From Triangularia verruculosa (taxonomy: Eukaryota > Ascomycota > Sordariomycetes > Sordariales > Podosporaceae), in NCBI GenBank assembly GCA_033296885.1, contig MU864006.1, forward strand, positions 1-64,000: a DNA stretch of 64,000 bases. Reading direction: 5' to 3'. This document shows, piece by piece, positions 22,271 through 33,080 of this stretch; position 1 is the first letter of the stretch, and each line of letters starts with the position of its first letter. The position numbers were made by a program, and so were the translations under genes. The notes beneath the pieces were generated by a model that had not been told where the DNA came from, made no database searches, and saw only the letters and a list, made by a program, of their open reading frames with translations.

Positions 22271-23067
22271 GCCTGGAAATCACGAAAACGAAAAAAAACA
22301 AAACAGAAAGAAATAAAAGAGTAGTAATCTCTAGGTGAGACGATTTGCCCATTGTTTACAGCGATACCCGAGAGAGGAAGGTTGGTCTGATAAAGGATGC
22401 AGTTGGGATGGCTTTTACACTAGATCTGAAGCGTTCATTTTTGTCAGGTAGCAGCTACCTGTTTGAGGGTATGGTTTTGCACCTTTAGGTATAGAAGGCT
22501 ACACAATGCAGACAAATGGTTACCTTCAAGGCGGTTATGCCTCGGCCAAGATACCAGCTGGATGCCTGTATGGGTGGTTGGACCTCTTGGTCTCATGATG
22601 CAAACATCACGCAAATACTCGACCGTGCAAGTAGAATGACAGGAGACCTACGAAAGTCTTGTCATGTTCTAGTGTATTCGGTCTGTGTGCTGGCAAGTCG
22701 AGTGTGCTGGTTTTGCTGAAGTGGTTCGAGTTGGGTGGTCCGATTCGCAGTCACACCACTCTGAGCCCCCCAACAACATTTTGGAAGTGAATCCTTCGTT
22801 GATAAATAACCCCCAAGGCATATTTCCCTTCGCCTGGGAAAAACCCTTGGATTATCTCGGTCAAGCAAAGGAACATTATTGTTGTCAAGAAGACAAGCAC
22901 AAATTATTCATCACTTTACTGTCGTCACAACCACCCGAGACAGACAGTTCACAACCTCACTTACACAAGACCTTGCGTTCGTCACGATCACTGCAAGATA
23001 CCACCACACATAACAACCTATCTTGAGCAATACCAAACACTGCTCTACAATTACACAACCCACGACC
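22271..23067. other. Intergenic region
   Basis: Downstream of RanGAP and upstream of the next + strand gene. I see no gene; the A-rich stretch at 22283-22325 is probably the RanGAP 3' UTR. Confidence 0.4.
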
Positions 23068-23568
23068 ATGAAAACAACCACGAAAAACCTCTCCCACCTC
23101 TTCCTCTTCGAGCCGCTAGACGACTCCCCCATCTCCATCTTGTGGGACCTCGTCCTCGCCTTCTACGTCGTCCGCCTCGCCTTCCTGTACTCCCTCCTCA
23201 CGCTCTCCTCCCACCTCGCACTCTCCTACCTCGTCCCATCAACCTCCGCCCTTACAGCAACGACGATACTGGCAGCGGCGCTATGGACGAGGTATGTCAT
23301 GAAGCGGTGGCGAGTCCCCCGCGCGGCCGGGTTCAGAGGGGCGGTTGGAGTGTTGGCTGGAGGCATGGTCTTTGTGATGGAGGAGCTGGTTTGGGGGGTG
23401 GGATATGAGATCGGGAGTGTGAAGCTGATGGAGGGGATGACGATGGGGTTTGGACTGATGGGGTGGGTGATGGGCATGCCGGTTTTGATGGCGGGGGTGG
23501 AGGGAGTTTGGGAGGGGTGGATGGAGAAGGGGACGGGGAGGGGGTTGGAGTTGGGACGTAGTTATTGA
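23068..23568 (+). CDS. Unknown membrane protein (166 aa)
   Basis: A single open frame from ATG 23068 encodes 166 residues. Hydrophobic segments lie near 22-54, 58-75, 90-105 and 122-142. Single positive patches (KRWRVPR) lie between them. I do not recognise the family. The N-terminal half is C-rich in codons and the C-terminal half strongly G-rich, with many GGG/TGG codons giving Gly, Val, Trp and Met; this segment could fold as a G-quadruplex (see findings). The abrupt change in composition is odd for one exon, so the C-terminal end should be regarded as less certain. Confidence 0.55.
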   Translation: MKTTTKNLSHLFLFEPLDDSPISILWDLVLAFYVVRLAFLYSLLTLSSHLALSYLVPSTSALTATTILAAALWTRYVMKRWRVPRAAGFRGAVGVLAGGMVFVMEELVWGVGYEIGSVKLMEGMTMGFGLMGWVMGMPVLMAGVEGVWEGWMEKGTGRGLELGRSY

Positions 23569-23887
23569 ATTTGTTGAATTACCTATATAGGAATGATGAA
23601 TTCACTTGATGTTTCCGATGCGGTGTTACCATATCATGAAATCTAGGAACCTCGAACAAAGGAATGTAAGACACGGGGCTCCGTTGACCTCACCACTGGG
23701 TCCGGCAGGCTGGAATGAAGACGGATGCATCGAAAGGCTTCTCCATTTCGCTGGAAACATCCTCCCTCAGTCCCGTCCTTATAAGAAGGTAACGGATACA
23801 TCTGACTGACAACCCTCTAACCCACCGATCTCAGCCTTCGATTAACTTGAGCCACCCATCTCAAACTTTCAAAATCCGCCATCCAAG
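23569..23887. other. Intergenic region
   Basis: Short spacer before the secreted peptide gene; likely holds its promoter. I see no gene. Confidence 0.4.
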
Positions 23888-24191
23888 ATGAAGGTAACCA
23901 TCTTCCGCCACTTAACCGTGATTCCATCCACTAACCCAGCTGTAGTTCTCCCTTCTAACTACCGCCGTCTCCGTCTTGGCCCTGGGACAGCACGCCCTGG
24001 CCTCACCTGTCATCTCTGCTCGTCAAGATGAAGTCCGGAGCTTGAAATGCGACCTCGGCGGCACCTCGATTGAAGCGGACACCGAAAAATGCGCAGCTGC
24101 AACGGTCGTTTGCAAAGGACCGTTGGGTGTGGTGATCACTTCTGGTACCTCGGTGGCCTATAACTGCCTGCTGAAATGCAAGTGCGAGTAG
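23888..24191 (+). CDS. Small secreted six-cysteine protein (83 aa)
   Basis: Exons 23888-23893 (two codons) and 23946-24191 join over a 52-nt intron. The acceptor is GTAG at 23945, because the earlier CCAG would give an immediate stop. Residues 1-22 form a clear signal peptide (MKFSLLTTAVSVLALGQHALA). The mature peptide begins SPVISARQ and has six cysteines (KCD, KCA, VCK, NCL, and the end LKCKC), probably three disulfides. Size, charge and cysteine count fit the effector-like or antimicrobial small secreted proteins of ascomycetes. I do not recognise a named family. The intron right after the start codon is common in such genes. Confidence 0.75.
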
Positions 24192-25166
24192 ACTCTAACA
24201 AAAGATGGAGGCTTTAGAGGAGCGTGATGAGCGGGCTATGGCAATACCCGACTCAGCATAATACCTTCTAATTAATGGAAACAATGCGAGACCTCGCAAA
24301 GATTGAGCCAGCCCCTATATACAGTCCCCTACTTACCCAGTTTCTTTTAAAAACCAATGTCAAAGTGACAAGGCAAGCTATTTGTAGACCTCGTGATCGA
24401 CTGATAGGTTGTTCATACTCCATAAAGCCTCAATCAAGGCCGTCAGCTCCTGATGGGGAGACTGCATTGTAAGCAATTAGAGCTACACCAAAAAGAACGA
24501 CTTCATTTTGGAGGTTTCGAACCCCGTCTTGGATCTCGCTTTCCACAAGACCATTCGAAGCCCCCTAACTTCCATCTACTGAACAGCTCTCCCTACGAGT
24601 GTTCAACTGGCCCCAGGTACCTATGCCACTGACCTCACCGCCAGCTATCTCGTCTCCTTTACTGAGGTCACTCAGAACTCCCACTCGGGGGGGGGGGCAC
24701 TGGTCAAACGTGCCCCCCTGGACTACTGCGGTATCGGTTGGAGCGATAATATCATTTGATTTCTGTGCAGCTTCAGGCTATTACTGTAGTGCAACTGGCC
24801 AGGTGAGGATTAATGACCCCAGCGTAATTTAGGTGATTTGTAAGAATCCGTGCACTTGCTAAGTTTCTGTTGGCAGATTTTCCCATCACTGGCGGACCTG
24901 GGAGAGGTCAGTATGATTAAGGGAACCTGTGCAAATAAGGTCATAGAGGATGTGTCTTGAGAAAAGGGTATGAATGTATCTTAGCGAGTGAGAGGAGCAG
25001 AGATAGAAGCAATAGAGGTCTGCAATGAATAGTATTCGCTTATTAAGAATGTGCGACATCATCTTTTGCTGTCCATCTTCGCTAGAGCCTTTGGGAATAT
25101 CGTTCCGTCCACACTATGATATCTAAAATCAGCGTTATCAAAGACAAAAAGACCACCTCACCCCGC
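24192..25166. other. Intergenic region with a possible gene relic
   Basis: Apart from the possible relic at 24586-24832, I see no gene. An 11-G run lies at 24687-24697. Confidence 0.4.
24586..24832 (+). pseudogene. Possible relic of a secreted protein gene
   Basis: After an acceptor-like TGAACAG the frame from 24586 reads ALPTSVQLAPGTYATDLTAS and then LDYCGIGWSDN before a TGA at 24757. In the next frame the text continues as SGYYCSATGQV. Both parts look like protein rather than noise, with tyrosines and cysteines typical of small secreted proteins. No start codon or upstream exon is evident and an 11-G run sits in the middle, a common place for frameshifts. It could be a decayed gene, an unusual multi-exon gene, or chance. 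Confidence 0.25.
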
Positions 25167-26647
25167 CTAATCGCTATCCTCCCCCTCATTCCCACCCGTA
25201 TCCTTGCTCTTGCTGAACTTCTCCCTCCCCGTCGCAAAAAAAGCCTCTACCGTCCTCCCATCAAACTTCCTCCCATGCATCTTCTGCAAACACGCCTCCG
25301 CCGCCTGCCTAGTTGCAAACTTGACCATCACAATGCCCTCCTCCTCCTGATCATACAGAATAACATTGTTAACTTTGCCAAGCGTCTCACATTCCTCTCT
25401 AATATCATCCTTGATATCCAACAACGCAGCCGGATCCTCTTCCAGCTCCTGCAGCGTGAACATATGTCTCAAAATCACCACCTTCTCCCACTTCTGACTG
25501 GGAAGCGGCCCAGCGCCAGACGCCTCATCATCCGACCAATCTGCTAGCTTGGCCGACAGCTTCTGCGTCTTCCTGATGATCTTCTGCTTGTCCTGGTTTG
25601 CCTTCTTGTTCTCGGCCTGCTTGTCAATCACCACCCCGTCCTTGGGTGTGTTGCCACTAGACCCCGCGTTCGCGTCATCATCATACTTTGTCTTCTTATA
25701 GCTCGAGTCGGCCACCTGGACCCTCATCTTTGGCCCGCTCGACTCCCCAAACCGGAAATCGGTGTCGTCGAGCAACATGATGGCCATGTCGACAGACTGG
25801 GGTTTGAAAAAGACGATGAGAGCGTCACCCTTGAAGTTGCCCTGGGCGTCGGTGTACATCTTGATGCGGGGCCTGCCTGAGTCGATCTCCTCAGCGATGA
25901 CACCGCATTTGCGGGAGAAGAGCTCGGCAACCTCTTCGACGGTTGCATCAGCAGGGAGGCCGGTAACGTAGACGGCCGTGTTTTGTTTTGGCTGAGCCGG
26001 ATGTCGTTGTTTCTTCTTGTTGTTCTTTGAACCATGGCTATTGTTTTCATATGAATCCTGTTGGCGTGGAGAATAACAAAAAAAGTTCCAAGCAGCTGGT
26101 CAGTGTTCTGTCCCGGTTCATATTTCATCTAGACGCTCGCAGCGTGAAGAGAGATGAACAAAGTTCGGCAAGATTTTGTTTATTGTTCTGATTCTCGGTG
26201 ATACGTGTATTCTTTCTCTTGAAGATATCTTCATGGGGGTGAAGGAGAATGGAACATGGAGGTATGTGGGAGTGGGAAAGAAAAGATGCACGGCGGTATG
26301 TGGGACAGCCGATGCTGTAAAGGTGGTATGCGCTCGCGGCAGCTTACCTCGCGGTCGTTCGAGTGGCCCATCTTTCTCTTTCTGCCTTGAGATGGCCCCC
26401 CACTGTTGCTGTCATTATCATCATCAGCACCGGGCATCATGTAGCCCTTTTGTTGCTGCTCGATCAAAGCTTCGTCAATGATAGGGATCCAGCGGCTGAG
26501 GCCCTCGTCGAACTCGTATTCGGTGCCATCTTCCTGAACGGCAATGTATTTGTTGTCGAGTTTGGAAAACGAGATGCGCTCATCCTGATCGAACTGGTTT
26601 TTGTCGGTCGGGAACGTCCAGTACTCGGCTTTGGCTTGGTCTTCCAT
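25167..26647 (-). CDS. Tat-SF1/Cus2-like U2 snRNP splicing factor
   Basis: Exons 26647-26348 and 26057-25167 encode 396 residues; the 290-nt intron is longer than most here. The N-terminal part (DNKYIAVQEDGTEYEFDE) is the Trp/acidic region seen before the RRMs in this family. After a basic linker (NNKKKQRHP) comes RRM1 (about 127-215, TAVYVTGLPADATVEEV ... GDALIVFF). The second RRM (about 280-375) is a U2AF-homology motif: an acidic helix (LEEDPAALLDIKDDIREE) and RKFDGR in place of RNP1 loop residues. The yeast homologue Cus2 checks U2 snRNA folding and holds SF3b (Hsh155) during prespliceosome assembly. The tail is Ser/Asp-rich. Confidence 0.9.
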
Positions 26648-26985
26648 GGTAACAAATGCTGTCGAGGGGTGGTTGTGGCGGATGAAATGAAGGGAGAATT
26701 GGGGGACGTGGAATGCTTTTTTGAAAGTCGAAGTCGCAAATGACGTTGCGCGCCGCTTACGACCAGAACCTGGGGTACATCGGCCTTGGCACTCTGGCCC
26801 CACATCTGGGCTGACCCAGAGACCAGGTTGCACTGTGTATTTACTTATACCCCTTGACTACATTATGCTACGGTTTTATGAATCGTCTTTTGAGAACTAT
26901 GAAGCTGTAATCGACGCTTTTTTCCCAAGCCTCAGAGCCCTCGTCAAAAATGCCCGAGGCTTCAGGACAACCCAGCTTGGATCGC
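26648..26985. other. Intergenic spacer
   Basis: Between the start of the Cus2-like gene and the stop of RPN13, both on the - strand. It should hold the Cus2-like promoter and the RPN13 terminator region. I see no gene. Confidence 0.4.
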
Positions 26986-28475
26986 TTATTTCTTCTGGAC
27001 AGTCTTCCTGACTCCCTCAACGAAAGCCTCAACAGCATCACCACCGCCCAAGGGGGCAGAACCGCCTCTCACAAGACCGCCATTATCAACTGAAATACCC
27101 AAAGAGCCTGCAACAGTGGGCAAGCCGCCATCGCGAAGCGCAGATGTGAGGCTGACAAGGCTCTGCGTGAACTGAGGACTGCGCAGCACTTTCTTGAGGA
27201 GAGTGCGCTTCTGCGTCGAGCTCATAGCCTGCTTGGCCGCCTCCACTGACTCGGCGCTGGGTTCCTTTTCAACGTCATCGCCGTTCTCGCCTTGCTGTGA
27301 AAGCACAAGCACCATCGGCGGCAGATAGCTCAGCAAGTTGTCCACGTATTCATCCGAGGCCGAGTCGAGCATAGGGATAGTGGTAGACGGCTCGAGTAGG
27401 TCGTTGAGCAGGGGATAAAGCTTGCCATGAGCTGACTGACCTCCACCGCCGCCAAGCTTCTGGTTACTTTGGATAGAGGCCAGGAAGTTCCGCACCGCGT
27501 CAGCAGCGTCGTTGTTTGTATTATTGCTTGCCCTATAAGAGACAAAACATCAGCACTTGCTCGAAAAGTTTGTGCTCAGACAGAAGGTAGAAATGGGAGT
27601 GGACGCCAGAAATTCGCATTCTTTGCAGGCCCATTGCTGGCCAAGTTTAGGAAAGTACATGCTATCTGCCAGCTTGTCTGTCCTCTTGCGCCAGGAAACC
27701 ATCATTAAGCCATACAGACAGAGACATGTCACCTACGCTCTCGCACCATCAGCACCTCCGTCTCTAGAGTCCTCGCCCTCTTGCCGGAAGTCTCCCCCGG
27801 TTGCTCCAGGACCAGCTCCTCCACTGCCGCCCCCGTGGTGCGCCTGCGGATTACCGTGGCCCTCGACGTCCTCCATCGTCTCGTCTTCGTCATCGCGTCG
27901 GCTGTCGTCGGTGTTATTGCGGACCGAAGCCAGCTCGCGGTTCACGTCCGGCTCATCGCCCTGCAAGAGCCAATCGACAATCTCTCCAATCTTGAGATCT
28001 CTGGGGCTGAGCCAGGCAGGGTTGCCGCTCCGACCCTGTGGCTTCGACTGGAGCCAGAAGACATGTCTCTGAGAGGATGAGGTAAACTTGAGGACGAAGA
28101 TCCGGCCGTTGGTTTTGGCGGAAGGCTCGCTGGGGTTGAGGGTGTTGTAAGGAGTGAAGTGACCGTCGGTTGGCACCATTACAAGGTCAAGTTCGGGCTC
28201 GTTGAGGGGAACATTTCTGGGGCGCCAGCAGAAGTGGATGAGATCTAGAAGTAGCTTATGTTAGCCAGCAGTGCTGGAATGCTGCACAACTCGCATACCA
28301 TCATCTTGGTAGAGATAGATATAGCCAGGTCTGGAGTCAGGCGCGATCTTGTAGGGCTTCGATGTTTGCTGAGTTCCAGTTAATAAGGTGGGGGATAGCT
28401 CGGGGCAGCAGGGACCAGACGAACATCGACGTTGCAGAGGCCTGCCTTGAAGGTGATGATGGGTGTTATCGACAT
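26986..28475 (-). CDS. RPN13: 26S proteasome ubiquitin receptor Rpn13
   Basis: Four exons (28475-28425, 28368-28299, 28244-27737, 27532-26986) encode 391 residues. The first intron (56 nt, GTTCGT donor, TTAAC branch) must be removed, since reading through meets a TAA. The joined start ITFKAGLCNVDQTSKPYKIA, then GYIYLYQDDDLIHFCWRPRN and MVPTDGHFTPY, is the Pru ubiquitin-binding domain (residues about 6-115). A low-complexity Asp/Glu and Gly linker follows (about 145-215). Residues about 235-385 form the DEUBAD-type domain that in animals binds the deubiquitinase UCH37. This C-terminal domain is absent from yeast Rpn13 but usual in filamentous fungi. Rpn13 docks on Rpn2 and captures ubiquitin chains. 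Confidence 0.92.
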
Positions 28476-29411
28476 TGTGGACTGTGTAGCTTCTGATTGA
28501 GTGTGGGATGCAGTCTCTTAATATTACGGTGACGTGGTGGAGCGATGGCCGAACTGGTGCTGATCTCGTCGGCGGCTGTTTTGTTGTCTGACAGTTGAAT
28601 GATGCTTTGGTCTCGTGGGAGTTAAAGTTGCGTGGTGGGAGCTTTCTGGCGCAAGGCTCAGGCTGCCTGCCCGTTGACGCAGCCCACCCAGGTTCACAGT
28701 GCACAGACAGTGTGGATGACGGTGTTTTACCCTGGAACCTGGTTCGGTTTTTAGCGGAGCTGAGCTTTGGCCTTTTCCACGCCAGCAAAGCCCCTGACTG
28801 TTGCTGCAAACAGTCCTGGGTGTTTTTTTTTTTTTTTATAACGGCCAGACCCTGAATGAAGGCGGGCGTTCGGGGCTGAGGTATGGCCATGCTTTGTCTG
28901 ACTCGCTGATGAAATCCATTCAACATTTTCAAGACATTCTCTCCTCCCATCTCACTGAAGAGCGCCAGGTGTACATTGATCGATTTCAGGGTATCTTTGA
29001 GCACTGATAGTCATACACGTACCTCCTTGGTAGCGTGCCAAGTCCGCCCCTTGCCATTAATTAACCCAGGCACTTGTCCTTCGTGAAGTTCGCCTTTGCC
29101 AGATCCCCATCGTCCAACTCCCGTCAGACTTGGGTCATTTTTTCCAATTGACGAGGAATCGCCAGTTTTCGGCGTACGAACGGCCACGCACCAGGACAGG
29201 ACCTCGACATCTGCTCCTGCGGCCTGTGGTTTCAATTTCGACTTCTCCATCGATCCTTTTTGCCAAGCCGTCCACTTGGGTGCGCGCCACCCGTTGGGAA
29301 TTTCTTCGATGCAAGTTCGAGTCGACAGACGGCGACGACGCAACACAACGTACACTGGGATCACGACGTCCAGCTCTATGCACCGGGTTTCTCCAGCATA
29401 TATCTAAGCCC
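28476..29411. other. Divergent promoter region of RPN13 and MNN9
   Basis: A head-to-head intergenic region with a 15-T run at 28823-28837. The frame of MNN9 stays open upstream to about 29130 but has no ATG before 29412. I see no gene. Confidence 0.45.
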
Positions 29412-30587
29412 ATGGCGCGTCCACTTGGGCCGGTTCGCCTCAAGAAGGCGAGCCCAGTTAATCTGGCTATCGGCGCCGTTTTCACCATTCTTGTCTTATA
29501 CTTTTTAATAGGCTCCTCGGCCCCTGATTTCTCCGCTTCAAGAAAAGCCAGCGCAGCATCTCACCCGCTCTCTCCGCCAACATCTCCTTTCCGTAAGTCG
29601 ACTGGAGGAGGAAAGCCCAAGGCGCCCCCCGTCGCCCACTACAACCTCAACAATGTCACCATCACCTCCGACCCGCTGGGCAACCGGGAGAACATCCTTG
29701 TTCTCACGCCCATGGCCCGCTTCTACCAACAGTACTGGGACAACCTCTTGAAATTGTCCTACCCTCACGAGCTGATTACTCTGGGCTTCATTCTTCCCAA
29801 GACAAAAGAAGGCAACGCCGCGACGACCGAGCTTCAGAAGCAAATCGCCAAAACACAAAAGGCAGGCCCAGAACAGACGAGATTCAAAAGCATCATCATT
29901 CTCCGACAAGACTTTGAGCCTCCTATTCAGTCACAAGACGAAAGTGAACGCCACAAGATCCAAAACCAAAAGATTCGTCGCGCCGCCATGGCCAAAGCCC
30001 GCAACTCACTCCTATTCACCACCCTCGGCCCCGACACTTCATGGGTCCTCTGGCTGGACGCCGACGTCATTGAAACACCCCCCTCGTTGATCCAAGACCT
30101 CGCTGCCCACAACAAACCCGTCATGGCGCCCAACTGCTTCCAACGCTTCTACAACACGGAAAAGAAGGCGATGGACGAGAGGCCGTACGACTTCAACAAC
30201 TGGCAGGACAGCCCGACGGCGGCGGAGCTGGCCAAGAAGATGGGCCCCGATGATATCCTGCTGGAGGGTTACGCGGAAATGGCTACGTACCGGGCGTTGA
30301 TGGCGTACATGCACAAATCGGACGGACTAAGGCAGGAGACGGTCCCGCTGGATGGAGTGGGGGGTGCGGCGTTGTTGGTCAAGGCGGATGTGCACCGGGA
30401 CGGCGCCATGTTTCCGCCTTTTTCGTTTTATCACTTGATTGAGACGGAGGGGTTCGCGAAGATGGCCAAGAGGCTGGGTTGGCAGCCTTTTGGGTTGCCA
30501 AATTACAAGGTATGTTTTTTCCCCCGCTTCTTCGAAACAGAACAGCTATGCTAACACTAGTGGTAGGTTTACCATTACGATGAGTGA
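29412..30587 (+). CDS. MNN9: Mannan polymerase subunit Mnn9, Golgi alpha-1,6-mannosyltransferase
   Basis: Exons 29412-30509 and 30567-30587 encode 372 residues. The second exon adds only VYHYDE, the usual end of Mnn9 proteins (LPNYKVYHYDE). A short cytosolic start is followed by a single signal anchor (about 17-34), a Ser/Pro-rich stem, and the Anp1/Mnn9/Van1 glycosyltransferase fold (ILVLTPMARFYQQYWDNL). The catalytic metal-binding motif is DADV in VLWLDADVIE. Other family signatures are MAPNCFQRF, EGYAEMATYR and LDGVGGAALLVKADVHRDG. Mnn9 elongates the alpha-1,6 backbone of N-linked outer chains in the cis-Golgi. The start is the first ATG in frame. Confidence 0.95.
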
Positions 30588-31296
30588 AACGTTGCAGGTA
30601 TAGCGAGCATGCACTAGTACTGCAGCGGATGGGACCTGACAGGGAGTTGCCAAAGTCTTTCTCGTCCCATTCGAAAATCCTTTGTCAACTTTGGGGATGA
30701 AGTGAGCTCCAAGGCTTTAATGAGTTGTGTGTATAGACACGGGGAAGGACATTGAAGCAAAACCTTCATGCATACAAAGTTTTGGTTACCACCATTTGTA
30801 AATGTGGGGAGAGGGAGTATTAGGGGTTGGCCGGTCTACAAAAACATAGAGGACAGCAAACGGGACGGGAACCCGTTTTTGTTCAACATTCTACGCAAAC
30901 AAACGAAAGGCTGGCGGCGGACAGGCACAGACGATCATGGGGACAGGGAAGGGGCTTGTCTTTTTAAATTTTTAGAAAGCCGTACAAATACCACATGCTA
31001 CGATATAAGCCTTTACGACCTGCAGAATCGTGTGGGTTCAAACTCTGCTATGACTTCCTTAAGCGACTGATGGACATATGCATTGTTTCAACTATCCTCC
31101 GAAGTCGACGATCCCTATATACTCCAGGGTTTACCTCGACCCTTAAAGCGCCATTTCCCAAAAACCGCTCGAACGCAACACTATTACAATCCAATATCGC
31201 TACCAAAAGACCATGCCCGCTTGCCTCCCATCACTTGCTTCTCAAAAACAGGTATCATCTTTAGCCGGACCCCCATCAGCCCTTCACCTAACTCTG
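30588..31296. other. Convergent 3' intergenic region
   Basis: Between the ends of MNN9 (+) and PEX4 (-). I see no gene. Confidence 0.4.
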
Positions 31297-31957
31297 TCAC
31301 TTCCCCTCATACCTCCCCCCTGGCTGATCCTCAATCCACAACTCTACCAGCCCCCTCGCAGCCAACTCATCCCCCTCCCTCAGCAGTGCTGCAACATCCA
31401 CATTCAACGGACTGTCCACCCCCGGGTGATCAAGCAGCATTCTCACCGCCTTCACACACTCCAAGACATTGTACGCCGGCGTCCAGGCATCCTTCAACAA
31501 ATCCAAACAAATCTCCCCCGTTTCCAATTTCACATTCGAATGCACAATCGACGTCGCAAACTTGATTTCTGGCGGCGACAATGGATACGTCGGCGGGATG
31601 GCGATTTTGAGTAGCCACCGGCCTTCTGTGTATGTATATCTCCCGTCAGTTCCCATTAACTGCCAAAGAGAATATATCAAGTGTCATAAAGTATATGGGG
31701 GAGAGAGAGAGACAGAGAGAGGGGGAACACATACCAGCATATCCACCCCCTAAGCCCCGTCCGTTAATCACCGCTTCCCAATGTAATAAGTCGTCGTGGT
31801 CTGGCGGGCCGAGCCGCTCGATTCCTTCTTCGACTTCCTCGCCTTGTTCTGATTGTCGTTGCGACTGGACCGAGGCGAACTCTTTGGCTAGTCGGCGCAT
31901 TGCCGTGCGGGCTGCCGAGGCGGAGGAGGATGAGGATGGCTTTGATCGGGAGGCCAT
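31297..31957 (-). CDS. PEX4: Peroxisomal ubiquitin-conjugating enzyme Pex4
   Basis: Exons 31957-31735 and 31625-31297 (109-nt intron) encode 183 residues. A Ser-rich start leads into the E2 fold: RRLAKEF helix, HWEAVI, then RWLLKIAIPPTYPLSPPEIKF, and the active-site Cys in GEICLDLLKDAW. The C-terminal run VLECVKAVRMLLDHPGVDSPLNVD followed by GDELAARGLVELW is the pattern of Pex4 rather than other E2s. The intron joint gives GGGYAEGRWLL. Pex4, anchored by Pex22, mono-ubiquitinates the receptor Pex5 so that the Pex1-Pex6 ATPase can pull it out of the membrane; PEX6 lies in the same window. Confidence 0.88.
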
Positions 31958-33080
31958 GATCTCGTGTTTCTAGGACTCTCGTTTAAAGAAAGGTAGTTTC
32001 GCGCTGGGTACTTTGCGCCCCGAAGCTCTCAGCTGAGCTTTTTGATATGCGAACGGAGAAGCTATGCCGATGCGCCAGAAACACGAGGACTAGAAAGGTA
32101 GTAGTTGCGCCGCCGCCGATTTTCGAGTCAATAATATCAAGGAACGACGGAGAGAGCCTCGTGGTTGGATAATCCTCGTTGCCGTCGGAACAAAGAAACG
32201 GCCTGTCGCGGTTCAGCTGCCAGCGGCGACTCGGTCCAGCTGAACAACGCACGGCACACGCGCCTCCGTCCACCGGACCCGCTGAAACTACCGAATGGCC
32301 TGGGCGTTATCTGGGAAAAACGCCCCAATTACTACGAAGTACCGAGGCCCGCCCCGCCGCTTCAACCACCTAAGCATCTCGCCCTGGAAACCGGAGCACA
32401 GTGCATGGTTTCTGTCTCCAATAACCCGATTACCTATGAGCGAGAGCGGGTCGATCACACGGAAAAAGAGGGTCAACTTCACGAATACATATATACATCC
32501 CAAAAATATGCGTCGACCTGTCGTGTATTACTGCGTTGAGGATCATGAGAAGAGTTTTCTTCATCAAAGACCGCCTTGCTACCTTGCTATGGCCGAACAC
32601 ATTTTACGCATTTGATATGTCCAGAGAATCAGTATCATCATCCCCCCAGTTGTGAATCATATGTCCATCACCATCATGTCCTCGCCCCTAGCCTCCTCCG
32701 CAAAAGAGAAAAGATAAGAATCACAAGCAAACTTTGGCAATTGAGATCACTCTACAATTTCCATGCAACCTGGTTCTCATGCCGCCAAACAAAAAGGAGG
32801 GAAAAAAAAAGTAATAAACAACGCCATGCTCCCCGAATTGGAAACCTCGCCCTTGAGTCATAATCCTACATAAATTCTAGTACTCTAGCCACGCGAGTAA
32901 CGAGCGAGTACCAGTGTCAGTGTGCCTTGTTTTTCATTCCCCAAATGAATTCTTGATCACTGCGGCCCCATAATCAAGCCATCCATCAGAGTTGCGCGAA
33001 GCGTATTTGCTTGACGGAACTGCCGCAAAGCACACCGGCAGTATCCGAGCGAAGTTGTTGGGAGCTGACGGCAGAACAGC
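31958..33080. other. Intergenic region
   Basis: Holds the PEX4 promoter and the 3' flank of the long proline/serine-rich gene. I see no gene. Confidence 0.4.

Noticed and set aside
25116..25547. A 143-codon + strand frame rich in Leu, Pro and Arg
   Set aside because: It lies antisense to the second RRM of the Cus2-like gene and is a codon-bias shadow.
28261..28475. Read-through first exon of RPN13 without the 56-nt intron
   Set aside because: It hits a TAA after SYPPPY and breaks the Pru domain, while splicing gives the expected sequence.
29130..29411. N-terminal extension of MNN9
   Set aside because: The frame is open but has no ATG before 29412, and residues from 29412 form a normal short cytosolic tail and signal anchor.
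31021..31060. tRNA-like B box GGGTTCAAACTC
   Set aside because: The bases on either side do not pair as a T-stem and no A box is found at the required distance.
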